Assembly (NCBI GenBank): GCA_013289685.1
Contig: JABCZL010000006.1
Location: forward strand, 248,001-312,000
Reading direction: 5' to 3'
Origin: Acidobacteriota bacterium
Lineage (GTDB): Bacteria > Acidobacteriota > Terriglobia > Terriglobales > Acidobacteriaceae
Length of the DNA stretch: 64,000 bases
This document shows, piece after piece, positions 1-8,932 of this stretch. The stretch's first letter is position 1; every line of letters begins with the position of its first letter. Made by a program: the position numbers and the translations under genes. Under the pieces are notes generated by a model. It ran no database searches. It was given only the letters and a program-made list of their open reading frames with translations, and was not told where the DNA came from.

Positions 1-264
1 CATAGATGTTCTGATCCTGCTATCCGAGCGATTTCACAAGAGCGTGGATTGGATACTGCGTGGCAGAGTGAACTAGCCAGACTCGCTATCCTGGTTAAGC
101 GCCGGCGACTCGCACCGAGCTTCTGTGCTGTCTCATCCGAAATTCCTCAGTCGAGCTTTGACCTTGGACCGATTCGCAAGAACCTGCAGGCCTACAAGAA
201 GGAAGGGCCCAAGTTCATGCAGCACTTGGTTGCCAAGCAGAAGGCCAAGGTTAAGGAGTTATGA
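1..264 (+). CDS. C-terminal end of an unrecognised protein (cut by window start)
   Basis: The frame is open from base 1 to the TAA-type stop near 264, so about 87 residues are visible and the start lies outside the window. The tail is basic and lysine-rich (GPKFMQHLVAKQKAKVKEL). I recognise no family. A TTG at 49 could be a start, but nothing upstream favours it over read-in from outside. Its neighbour is a decayed phage-type methyltransferase, so it could be part of the same degraded island. Confidence 0.25.
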   Translation, partial: HRCSDPAIRAISQERGLDTAWQSELARLAILVKRRRLAPSFCAVSSEIPQSSFDLGPIRKNLQAYKKEGPKFMQHLVAKQKAKVKEL

Positions 265-519
265 TGTCGTCCTTGTGTGTGGCGGAAGCGACGTAGTCAT
301 AGCCTCGAAGCCACAGATTCCTTGATCTTCGAATCAAATCAAACTGGTCACTTACCAAATGAGCCGTTCGTCTCGCATCAGGTCGGCAAGAAGGGATGCC
401 GCGAATGCGGCGCATCTTCAAATGATTGGTCAGACGCGATCGGCAGCGTACAGTCAAGTGATCTGGCGGCTCACGCGACCCCTTACTTTCTGGCCGACAT
501 CGCTGTTGATCAGCTCATG
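265..519. other. No gene recognised
   Basis: Short frames exist on both strands, but none has a start with a ribosome binding site or recognisable protein sequence. I see only non-coding or decayed DNA here. Confidence 0.4.
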
Positions 520-795
520 TCAAGGACCGTCGTTCCCTAAGCGGTACCCAACCCAGCCTTGCGCCGTCCAGACGATCGTGCGACCGGTGCCCTTTTGAAG
601 GGCAATAATCGGCTCGTCTTCGTCGCTCTGAACAAAGTCGTAGTCGTCGGGCAAGCGAAGACGGGCTCGCAGCTCCAGTTCACGGTAGTATTCGAATACT
701 CCGTACCTGGGCGAATTCTGTTTTGCCCAATCGAGCAGAGCGTTCCAGCGTGGCGGATTGCCGGGTGAATGTCTGCCAGCGCCGAACGATCGTGT
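520..795 (-). other. Coding-like frame without a start, downstream of the methyltransferase pseudogene
   Basis: A - strand frame of about 91 codons reads, in protein-like composition, GNPPRWNALLDWAKQNSPRY and later LRLPDDYDFVQSDEDEP, ending at TGA 520-522. No ATG, GTG or TTG precedes the protein-like part after the upstream stop at 796-798. It overlaps the end of the methyltransferase pseudogene in another frame. It may be a real small gene that lost its start, or a C-terminal piece of the methyltransferase pushed out of frame by another indel. I do not recognise the family. Confidence 0.35.
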
Positions 796-1970
796 CTACA
801 CGCTGAGGATCCAACTCGATACCATAACCCTCACGACCCGTACGCTCAGCCGCCATGACGGTTGTGCCACTGTCCAGAAACGGATCGAGAACAATATCGA
901 GGCGGGATGTGCAATCCATGATGGCGTCCGCTACGAGAGCGACGGGCTTCATCGTCGGATGCAATTCGAGTAGATTTCCTTCGTCACGGGAACGAGAGAA
1001 CGAATCCACTCCTCGGTAGTGCCAGACATTCGTTCTGCACCGCCCGTGCTGGCCAAACTGAACCTTGTTGCGATCACCTTCCTTACCGGTCCTGAATACG
1101 AAAATGAGTTCGTGCTGGCCCCGGTACAGTGAACCCCTGCCGATGTTGTCCTTCACCCAAACGCAAACGTTCATCAACTCCGAATAGACCTGCTTCCCAG
1201 CTGAAAGTAGCTCCGGCATGTGCCGCCAATCCGTGAATGCATAGTGGAGTGAACCGTCGACGCTATAGGATGCGCTCCGTTGCAAGACTTGGGCCAGGAA
1301 GTCGGTGAATTCAGGTTCCGTCATTTCGCCGGAGGCCATTTGGGAATTTCTGTGGCGAAAGGTCCCGAGTCAGGTGGCATGCCCATCCACCATGGCATTG
1401 AACGCTGGGTCCGCGATGACCATGGCCGCACGATGGGATTCCATCAGTGCAGAGTAGCTGTCGGAATTGAGAGCGTTTCCGCAGTAGATCCGGTGTGGAC
1501 CCGCGAGCCAAAGATCGCCTGCATGTGTTACTTCAACCGGCTTCCTCTCAGGCAAGTCATCTGCAGGGTCAGGCGAGACACCCTCGATTAGAACATCAAT
1601 CTCACCCACCTCGAAGCCTGTGGCCTCGAGATCAAAATCCAGTTCTACCGAGCAGAGTTCCTTGAACTGTTCGGCAAGTAGCTGCTCGTCCCAAGAAGCC
1701 TGCTCAGCGAGCCGGTTGTCAGCAATCATGAATGCTCGCCGCTGGGATTCCGACAGGTGAAGAAATGCTAATCGTGGGTACCTCTTGGACCCCAAGACGT
1801 TTGGCAGCCTCAATCCGGCCGTGGCCCGCGAGGACTCGTCGCCTTCCGTCAATCATGACAGGCCAGAGGAACCCGAAGGTCTTGATGCTCTTCTGAAGCA
1901 GGTTGATCTGCCGCTCGCTGTGAACCCGCGGATTTCTAGGATCGATCTTAAGATCTGCAATGGGGAACAC
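680..1970 (-). pseudogene. Decayed ParB-domain DNA N4/N6 methyltransferase (phage type)
   Basis: Three consecutive pieces together make one protein. The first (1970 to about 1775) is a ParB-like nuclease domain (DLKIDPRNPRVHSERQI, RRVLAGHGRIEAAKRLG). A frameshift near 1775 leads to the linker (RRAFMIADNRLAEQASWDEQ, PHRIYCGNALNSDSY). An in-frame TGA at 1370-1372 follows GHAT, and the methylase half resumes as MASGEMTEPEF, HPTMKPVAL, FLDSGTTVMAAERTGREGYG. Family knowledge: intact members have DPPY and FxGxGT motifs. Here DPPY reads DPAF, and the SAM-binding FLGSGTT reads FLDSGTT, so even a repaired protein would probably be inactive. Such ParB-methylase fusions are common in prophages and integrative elements. 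The call as a pseudogene is firm; the phage origin is inferred from the family. Confidence 0.85.
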
Positions 1971-2919
1971 GAATGATCGTGACAGGCGGGTGATGCATAG
2001 TCCCCTCGCAACATTGCGAAAAAATACAACTTAGAGTTGCGAGCCTAAGGAGGGGTCCTACGCTCAGTGGAATCGGATAGAACATCTTCTCTCGCTCTGT
2101 TCTCGCTTGACAAAAAAAAGTTGCTGAAAAGTAACCAGCTTGGTTCATCCAAGGTTAAAACGGATCAGTTTCGTATTAGAGAGCGATCGGCTAAGAAACT
2201 GGAGACTCGACCCGCAAACCGACGTTTGCCGGGAAGGATTGGCGCCAGCGGACCGCTGAGCTTGGGTCGCACAACGAACCCAACTCGGCATCTCACCTCT
2301 GCACTCGCGAAAGCAAGGTCTCCTGAAAAGCGATCGAACGTTACCGTATCAGGGAATCGTATTCCCAGATATCTCCGGGAATTTCCCTGTTCGTTGCAGG
2401 GTCGCTACCTCAATAAGTCTCGCCGACTGAGTGCCCTATAGGAGGATCGTGCGTAATTTCGTTCTCGGGAGAATGAGATTTTCCCTTGCATTTTTTCCCT
2501 GTTAGCAGGGGAAAGCCCAATGGTCGAGAAGGTTGATTCGGGAAACCCGGCCGCTCCTGAATTTGCAGCTCCGGTGCACTCGATGCGACGGACCTGGAGC
2601 GGGCGAAGACTTCAAGTGGGAGGTCGAGAAGACAGGCGACAGCATTGTTTTCAACGGAGTAGATGAACTTCCAGTTTAGTACGCCCTGGCGCGCGCCTAT
2701 TCAAAGCGCCTTCCATCCTGGCATCGACGCGCGGAAAAGTCTATTGGCGTTCACTAACGCCATCGCCGAATACCAAATGTTCCGCCGATCCCAAGGCGGA
2801 GGAACAGCTTAAGCGCCGGCAACCCGGGGTCCGGCGCCGGAATCATCATTCGACTGGCTGGTTCTTAATTGTTGAAAGCAGTGCAAGGACTTGGCGACGT
2901 CTCTGTCGGGAGTCTATGG
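1971..2919. other. About 950 bp without a recognisable gene
   Basis: The longest frame (2067-2441, +) is rich in Arg and Ser, has no ribosome binding site and resembles no protein I know. The middle part carries a cluster of small palindromes (separate entry). The stretch separates the decayed methyltransferase from the 3' end of the TPR gene and is probably eroded element DNA. Confidence 0.5.
2352..2514. repeat. Cluster of GGGAA/TTCCC palindromes
   Basis: Three inverted repeats share the same half-site: GGGAATCGTATTCCC at 2352-2366, GGGAATTTCCC at 2377-2387, and TTTCCCTG with CAGGGGAAA at 2494-2514. They could be a REP-like element or stems of a small structured RNA. No gene lies close enough to assign a regulatory role. 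Confidence 0.45.
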
Positions 2920-4965
2920 TCACTGCGGTTCTGGTTCCACCTGCGGAGATCCCATGATTAGAGCTTGGTCACGTTCAAGCGAGCTTCGACGGAGATCCTG
3001 CGAGCGCGCGAAGGCTTTCTGCGCGAGTTCGGTTTGGCCGAGCTTGCGATACGCCAAATACAACTGATAATGGACGTTGCCGTAATGGTCCAAAGCAGCC
3101 GCCTTCTCGAGTCTTGGGATCGCATCGGCAAACTGTCCCATGCGCACGTATGCCGTCCCCAACAGGCCACTGGCCTCGTTCAGATTGGGTTGAAGTTGCA
3201 GCGCACGTTGTAGATAGCGCACCGCCTTTTCGTTCTCCCGGTCCTGCACGTACAGGCGTCCCAGCAGATAGAGAGCCTTGGTCCGCGAGGGATCGAGCGC
3301 CACGGCCTTCTCCAGTTCACCCTGCGCGTCTCCGTCCGAGTGATTATCGAGGTAGAATTCACCAAGTGCTTCGTGAAGTTCCGCCTCATTCGGACGCAAC
3401 TGCAGGGCCGCCCGATATTCTTTGATCGCACCGTCAAGATCCTGGCGAAGGGCGGCGTCTTCGGCACGCAGCTGGTGAGTTCGCCAGGAGTCGGGAAAAG
3501 AATCTTCGAGTCGCGCGTAGGCCTCGGCCCCCAAGGCCTGGTAGGTCCGCTCCAACCAGTAGCTGGCTTCGGCATTTACGCTGGTGTCGCCATGCACTTG
3601 CGCTAACGCGCCCGCCGCGCGTTCGTATTCCTGCAACGCAAAGTAAGTTCTTCCCAGGAGGAGCTGCGCCGAATCGGTCCGCTGCTTAGCCGTTTGCAGC
3701 AAGGTAATGCAGCGAGAATAGAGATGGGCTTTACAGGGATCCGGATTGGCATGTGTTTGCGGAGCAGCGCGCGACGCCTGTTGCCACTTCGAGAAATCGT
3801 TTTGGAATGATTTCCATTCGCGCTCGGAAAGCGCGCTCTCATTCGTAGCGGCGTAAAGACCCGCCATCAGAAAATGCCGGGCCGGGCCTTCGGGCTGACC
3901 GAGCAAGCCCGAGATGGAAGCCTGCGCCGTCTGCTTGGCAAGTTCGATCGAGGGTAATTCCGGGTGCAACTTCAAGGATTCCGGAGAGATTTCCCAGACT
4001 TTGCCTACCGAATCGAGCGCCTCTGCAGCTTGGCCTTTGGCCAGCTGCAGGTTTGCCAAGCCCAGCCACGCCAGTTCACTCCTCGAATCAAGTTGAAGTT
4101 CGAGGCGAAATTCCGCTTCGGATTCTTTCAGTTTTCCGGCATTCAGGTAGGCTTCGCCAAGCAATGTATGCAAACCGGATTGCCGAGGTTCGATGCCGAG
4201 GGCCTTGCGGTACTCCTGCGCAGCATCTTCCCAACGGTTGCGCTGCAAGAGCATGTCGCCCAGGAAACGATGTCCCCAGGCCGACTCGCGATACAGACGA
4301 GCGCCCCGATAAGCCAACCGAGCCGCCAGATCCAGGTATTCGTGTCCGAGTTTGAACCAGGCCTCGGCTTTATCGGGATCGAGGGCGGCGATCTGGCGGA
4401 ACTCCACAGCCGCGCCTCGAAAGTTTTCTTGACTCAAGTGATACAAAGCCATCGCCTCATGCGCATCGCGGTTGGAGGGATCAAGCTTCAGGGCGCGATC
4501 GAGGAACGGCCTGGCTTTTTCCGATGAGCCAAGTTTCAGGTAATCCATTCCGGCAACTACATTCAGGCCAACCAGGTTTGGCCTCTCGCGCAGAGCCTTA
4601 TCCAGATAGTGGACCGCCGTGTCGTACTGCAGTAGGCCCTGGTACGAGAGTCCCAGGTTGACCTCCGCCTCAAGCAGGCTTGGGTCCAGGGCTAGCACCT
4701 TCTTGAACTCTTCGGTGGCGCGGGCGAAATCGCCCCGTCTCAGGGCTGCCTGGCCGGCGCGGAAAGACCGTTCGACTTCTTCTTGCGCGGACGATTGGCC
4801 TGTCGCGAATCCCGGCACAATCGCCGAAAACGTAAGAAGAAAGACAGCCGCTACCTTGGCGCGAGGATAGCTCCGCCATGCCCACTTCAGGGCAGCAAGT
4901 CTCGGGCGGAGACAGACGAGGAAAGGAATCAGTCGAAGCTTCTTCGTGATTCTCACCGAACGCAT
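2920..4965 (-). CDS. Secreted or membrane-anchored tetratricopeptide-repeat protein
   Basis: This 681-residue protein has a basic N-terminus, a hydrophobic segment at about residues 37-56 (AAVFLLTFSAIVPGF) and a probable signal cleavage near ATGQSSAQ. The rest is repeated TPR helices, for example LDPSLLEAEVNLGLSYQGLL, LDPSNRDAHEAMALYHLSQ and LRPNEAELHEALGEFYL. TPR arrays act as protein-protein scaffolds, here presumably in the periplasm. It follows the TonB receptor on the same strand after 111 bp that hold a strong hairpin, and the CRTAC1 gene lies upstream of both. In Acidobacteriota these three families often occur together, but the partner and substrate are unknown. The start at 4965 has no clear Shine-Dalgarno, so it is only probable. 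Confidence 0.85.
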   Translation of the reverse strand: MRSVRITKKLRLIPFLVCLRPRLAALKWAWRSYPRAKVAAVFLLTFSAIVPGFATGQSSAQEEVERSFRAGQAALRRGDFARATEEFKKVLALDPSLLEAEVNLGLSYQGLLQYDTAVHYLDKALRERPNLVGLNVVAGMDYLKLGSSEKARPFLDRALKLDPSNRDAHEAMALYHLSQENFRGAAVEFRQIAALDPDKAEAWFKLGHEYLDLAARLAYRGARLYRESAWGHRFLGDMLLQRNRWEDAAQEYRKALGIEPRQSGLHTLLGEAYLNAGKLKESEAEFRLELQLDSRSELAWLGLANLQLAKGQAAEALDSVGKVWEISPESLKLHPELPSIELAKQTAQASISGLLGQPEGPARHFLMAGLYAATNESALSEREWKSFQNDFSKWQQASRAAPQTHANPDPCKAHLYSRCITLLQTAKQRTDSAQLLLGRTYFALQEYERAAGALAQVHGDTSVNAEASYWLERTYQALGAEAYARLEDSFPDSWRTHQLRAEDAALRQDLDGAIKEYRAALQLRPNEAELHEALGEFYLDNHSDGDAQGELEKAVALDPSRTKALYLLGRLYVQDRENEKAVRYLQRALQLQPNLNEASGLLGTAYVRMGQFADAIPRLEKAAALDHYGNVHYQLYLAYRKLGQTELAQKAFARSQDLRRSSLERDQALIMGSPQVEPEPQ

Positions 4966-5029
4966 GGAAAACGCTTTAGCCCCAGAGATGAGAATACCAG
5001 CCAGGACAGAAGGGAAGGAGAGAAGAATC

Positions 5030-5066
5030 TTTGTGTCCGGGCGGGCGGACCCCGCCCGGACACAAA
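5030..5066 (-). promoter_or_regulatory. Strong intercistronic hairpin between TonB receptor and TPR genes
   Basis: Perfect 16-bp arms (5030-5045 and 5051-5066, TTTGTGTCCGGGCGGG and its complement) enclose a 5-nt loop, 11 bp after the receptor stop. There is no clear U-run after it on the - strand, so it may stabilise the receptor mRNA or only partly terminate before the TPR gene. Confidence 0.6.
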
Positions 5067-5076
5067 TGCGAAGAGG

Positions 5077-8000
5077 TTAGAAGGTTGTCCTTAAGGCAAA
5101 CTGAATAACGCGTGGCAGATTGTATTGGCCGGTTACCTGGCCAAAGGTCGAATTCGGATTGCCATTGGCACAGCAACTGGTGTTGGGCGGATTGAACTGC
5201 GTGCGATTGAATAGGTTGAAGAACTCTGCCCGGAACTCGAGGCCTATTCGACCATCTGGACCAAACGTCGTGTTCTTAAAAGCGGCGAAGTCAAAGTTCC
5301 TGATTCCGTCGGCACGTATGTTTGGCTCGGTTCGCGAATCAGTACCATAGTTATAGACGGTCGGGTCCCCGTTAGTGAACACGGAATTGTCAAACCAATG
5401 AGCTAACTTCTGGTTCTTGGAACCGGAAGTGAGGCTTGACAGGGCAGTTCTCGTCGGCCGGGAACAGCCTACGTTGGGAATGCCGGAGTTGCTCAGCGCA
5501 CCCGGGCACCCCCCGATGATAATCGGGAAGCCCTTCTGGAAAGTGATGATGGTATTGATTCCCCACCCGCCGATCACCTTGTCGGCAGCGCCCGATGCGT
5601 TACTGGCAAACTGTTTGCCGTGTCCAAAGGGCAAATCCAGAATGCTGCCGATAACCAGCCGCTGCGGAACGTCGAAGCCATCCAGGCTACGCTCGCCCCG
5701 GAGGTTATAGGCGTTGGCGTCGTTCCAGCTCGGAGCGGCGGCCTCCAGCCAATTGATTTCCGAGTTGGTGTTGTCGATGAGTTTCGCGACGGTGTAGCTG
5801 GCCAGCAGTTGCGCGCCTGCTGCGAACCGCTTCTGCACCTTCAACTGCATCGAGTGATAACTCGAATCGCGGTCATTCGGTTCGGCCAGTGAATAGTTAT
5901 CGAACTGCGGGAAGGGCAGCAGCAACTGAGCTGCCTTGACCTGTGCATTGGTTCCCACACCACCGGATTGCACCGGGCCGGTACAACCCGTGCAATTTCC
6001 GGCGAAGGGGTTGTTGACCAGGGTCGTCAGGGCCGTCACATCCGCCGCAGTTTTGGGCAGATATTGCGCTTGCAATTGGTCGATCGTCTGATCGTGCATG
6101 GGCAAGTGCGTGCCCTTCGACCCGGCATAGGCTACGTCCACCAGCAGGTTTCCGGGGAATTGGTGTTGAATGTCCAGATTCCACTGTTGAAGATACGGAG
6201 ATGGGGTGTTGGACGCCGCCGCTTCGTTGCCGTTGCCTTGCACGTCGATCAACGCTTGGTTTCTCCCGAAGGGAGGGGTGATTCCCCCGGCGTATGGATT
6301 GAACAGAGTAGCCTTTGGGGTAACTCCGTCGGCCTGGGTCGTCAGCCAAGGCGAGGAGAACGAGTTGATAAACAAGTTGTGGGGCGCATCATTCCACCGG
6401 ATATCCACCGGCAGGTAAAACATTCCGTAGCCGCTACGGATCACCGTATTCTGGTCCAATTGGTACGAAACCCCAAGACGCGGGCTGACATGGTTCCAGG
6501 ATGGAAACGGACTGCGGGACGAATGCCGGCTCGAGTTTACCAGGTCAAACCCACCCTTCAGGTTGGGGAAAGCGGCAGACACTGCAGGACTCAGCGCCAG
6601 CAATGGGCTGGTTTCGGTTGGGTTGTCCGCGACAATGCGGTTGTACCGCTCGGTCCAAGATCCCTGCAGGTCGACGCGAGCGCCAAGGTTCAGTGTGACT
6701 TTTCTGGTGAGCTGGAAGGTGTCGCCGGCATAAAACGCATAGTAAAGATTCTGATCTGCGGTTCTCGCTGGCTCAACCACGCTGCCGTTATTTCCATACC
6801 CGAGCAGGAAGGACGCGAAACCATTGCCTCCCTGTGCCGCTGCTCTACCCGCCGTGCCGTTGGCGGCGTCATTCGGGTTTGCCGCCGTCATGTTGGCGTC
6901 CAACTGGAACAAGCCCGCGGGATTGTTGCTCTGGTAATAGTTGTTGCGGAGCACGCGAATTTCCGCGCCGACTTTAAGAGTGTGCTTTCCCATAATCCTG
7001 GATAGCGTCGGAGCGAAGCTCCACGTGTCGTCCCAGGCGCCGATGCCGCTGCCGGTACCTTGAGCGCACCAACCGCCGCCCCAGCGATCATCCCCAGGGG
7101 CCTGCGAGACGCACACTTGCGGGATGTGAGTATAGGTCATCTCGGGGGCTAACGCCGCCCAGTTCGGTCCAAACTTCGACATGTCGATGCCTTCGCTGAG
7201 AGGCGTGCGCAGGTATATGTAACGCGTGTAGCCCAGATGCAGGTCCAGGATCATCTTGGGTGAAAGCGTAATCGTGTCCCCGAGGGCAACCTGTTTCGCG
7301 GTGGTTACTTCCGTGCAGCGGTCGGTGCAGATTTGGCTGAACGGATTGTCGGGAAGTGAGAGAATTTTCGATTGCGTGTAGCGTCCGTAAATCCTCTGCT
7401 TCGCACTCAGCACATAGTCGATGTGCGTGTTGTACTGATTCACGGAGCCGCCGCTGCTATAGCTCGTCGCGAAATTACCGATCGTACTATTCGCCAGGTT
7501 GGGCTCCGGGAAGTAAGACAGAAGGGCTAGCGCGGTGGGGTCGAGTCGGGCCGTGGGAATCTTGTTGCCGGTGAAGGCCGTTCTGCATGTGGCCGCGCCG
7601 GAGGTACAGCCCGCACTCGTCGTTGGATCGTAAATGGTGAACGCTGAGGAGTTGCCGCTTGACCCACCCGTCGGGTCGGAGAAGTCCCCCGTGCGCTCCA
7701 GGTCCGTAGGGACCCAGGACGAGAATTGGTGCCCCTGCCGTAACCGAAAGCCCTCATAGCTGAAGAAGAAGAACAGCTTGTCGTGAATAACCGGCCCACC
7801 GAGGTTGGCTCCAAATTGGTTTTGGGTGAAGGCAGGGCGCGCGAGCCCTTCTCGATTAGAGAAGAAGTCATTGGCGTTCAGCACCTTGTTGCGCAAAAAC
7901 TCGTATGCCGAACCATGGAAGCGGTTCGTACCCGATTTTGTCGAGAGGTTGACGACGCCACCGGAAAACCGGCCGTATTCCGGACCCAGGTTGTTGGTCT

Positions 8001-8697
8001 GGACTTTGAATTCCTGGATGGCGTCTTGCGTCGGGATGACGGTGACAACGTTCAGATACGCGCCATTCGTCGGCACACCGTCAATCAGAATCAGATTCTG
8101 ACCGGCCATGCCTCCGCCCACCTGAAAATCTCCCAGCGCGAAAGGATTCGCGCCGACCGGATTGCCGCCAGAGGCGTTCCCACCCGAGGGCTGGCCCTGA
8201 GGCACGATGCCGGGGACCAGTTCCACCAGGGCAAGCGGGTTGCGGCCGTTCAGGGGCAACTCCGTGACCGATCGTTGTTCGACGACTTGCCCCAGCGAGT
8301 TCGTTTCCGGCTGCAGCAAGGGTGGCGCGCCGGTTACCTCGACCGTCTCGGTTTGCGCACCGATTTGCAGCACGATATCGACCCTGATGCCGCTTTCGAT
8401 CTCTACCACGATCGGCTCCCGCACGAACTTCTTAAAACCGCTCTTCTCCGCCTCGATTTTGTAGCGGCCCGGCAAAATATTCGCGAACGTATAGTTGCCC
8501 GATCCGTCCGTCGGTATGTTGTGCTTTTCGTTGTTGTCCAGATTGATCAACACGACGTTGGTGCTGCCGATGGCGGCACCGCTACTGTCGGTCACGGTTC
8601 CGGCAATGGTTCCGTAAACGTTCTGACTTACGGCTGTAGGAGTGAATGCAAAACTGAGAACAGCGGCGAGTAGAACCCCAAGCTTACAGATACGCAT
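5077..8697 (-). CDS. Oar-type TonB-dependent receptor with carboxypeptidase regulatory-like domain
   Basis: Outer-membrane receptor of 1206 residues. I chose the internal ATG at 8697 over the longer frame (8745) because AGGAGGAAAGTG directly precedes it and it begins a good signal peptide (MRICKLGVLLAAVLSFAF). Domains in order: signal peptide to about 25, an Ig-like carboxypeptidase regulatory domain at about 28-115 (GTIAGTVTDSSGAAIG, LPGRYKIEAEKSGFKKF), a plug at about 120-240 (LPLNGRNPLALVELVPG, LILIDGVPTNG), then a long beta-barrel ending in a terminal Phe (FALRTTF), the usual signal for barrel assembly. This family takes up large substrates such as oligosaccharides or peptides in an energy-coupled way; the substrate is unknown. 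Two LacI-type palindromes lie 130-160 bp upstream. Confidence 0.93.
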   Translation of the reverse strand: MRICKLGVLLAAVLSFAFTPTAVSQNVYGTIAGTVTDSSGAAIGSTNVVLINLDNNEKHNIPTDGSGNYTFANILPGRYKIEAEKSGFKKFVREPIVVEIESGIRVDIVLQIGAQTETVEVTGAPPLLQPETNSLGQVVEQRSVTELPLNGRNPLALVELVPGIVPQGQPSGGNASGGNPVGANPFALGDFQVGGGMAGQNLILIDGVPTNGAYLNVVTVIPTQDAIQEFKVQTNNLGPEYGRFSGGVVNLSTKSGTNRFHGSAYEFLRNKVLNANDFFSNREGLARPAFTQNQFGANLGGPVIHDKLFFFFSYEGFRLRQGHQFSSWVPTDLERTGDFSDPTGGSSGNSSAFTIYDPTTSAGCTSGAATCRTAFTGNKIPTARLDPTALALLSYFPEPNLANSTIGNFATSYSSGGSVNQYNTHIDYVLSAKQRIYGRYTQSKILSLPDNPFSQICTDRCTEVTTAKQVALGDTITLSPKMILDLHLGYTRYIYLRTPLSEGIDMSKFGPNWAALAPEMTYTHIPQVCVSQAPGDDRWGGGWCAQGTGSGIGAWDDTWSFAPTLSRIMGKHTLKVGAEIRVLRNNYYQSNNPAGLFQLDANMTAANPNDAANGTAGRAAAQGGNGFASFLLGYGNNGSVVEPARTADQNLYYAFYAGDTFQLTRKVTLNLGARVDLQGSWTERYNRIVADNPTETSPLLALSPAVSAAFPNLKGGFDLVNSSRHSSRSPFPSWNHVSPRLGVSYQLDQNTVIRSGYGMFYLPVDIRWNDAPHNLFINSFSSPWLTTQADGVTPKATLFNPYAGGITPPFGRNQALIDVQGNGNEAAASNTPSPYLQQWNLDIQHQFPGNLLVDVAYAGSKGTHLPMHDQTIDQLQAQYLPKTAADVTALTTLVNNPFAGNCTGCTGPVQSGGVGTNAQVKAAQLLLPFPQFDNYSLAEPNDRDSSYHSMQLKVQKRFAAGAQLLASYTVAKLIDNTNSEINWLEAAAPSWNDANAYNLRGERSLDGFDVPQRLVIGSILDLPFGHGKQFASNASGAADKVIGGWGINTIITFQKGFPIIIGGCPGALSNSGIPNVGCSRPTRTALSSLTSGSKNQKLAHWFDNSVFTNGDPTVYNYGTDSRTEPNIRADGIRNFDFAAFKNTTFGPDGRIGLEFRAEFFNLFNRTQFNPPNTSCCANGNPNSTFGQVTGQYNLPRVIQFALRTTF

Positions 8698-8825
8698 CAC
8701 TTTCCTCCTCGACTTACCGGAACTAGCGACTAGGTATCCCCACATAACATCGGATCGACGGTTTATATGTCGGGTCTATGCGCGTTGTCAAGGTAAAACT
8801 CTGGAGAAAAACGATTTTTTAGTGC

Positions 8826-8856
8826 GTAAGCGATTACTCAGCCCGTAAACGCTTAC
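8826..8856 (-). promoter_or_regulatory. Two LacI-family-like operators upstream of the TonB receptor
   Basis: GTAAGCGATTAC (8826-8837) and GTAAACGCTTAC (8845-8856) both have GTAA/TTAC arms around a central CG, the form typical of LacI/GalR-family operators, with centres 19 bp apart. They lie in the 235-bp gap between the CRTAC1 stop and the receptor start. As they can also pair with each other (CGTAAGCG with CGCTTACG), a terminator for the CRTAC1 gene is the alternative. Confidence 0.5.
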
Positions 8857-8932
8857 GGAGATTCCAGAACGCAAGTTCGGTTTCAGAATAGGGACGTTTG
8901 ACACTGCTCGTAGCCTCCGAGCGCGACTCCCT

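Noticed and set aside
1370-1372. In-frame TGA in the methyltransferase as a possible selenocysteine codon
   Set aside because: The aligned position should be Gly, not Cys, and the same gene has a frameshift and broken catalytic motifs, so it is simple decay.
2067-2441. 124-codon + strand frame, Arg/Ser-rich
   Set aside because: No ribosome binding site, no protein-like pattern, and it lies over the palindrome cluster.
5968-7005. 345-codon + strand frame
   Set aside because: Antisense of the TonB receptor; high GC leaves long open shadow frames.
8809-8818. AAACGATTT run as a third LacI-type operator
   Set aside because: AT-rich homopolymer flanks make the symmetry unconvincing.
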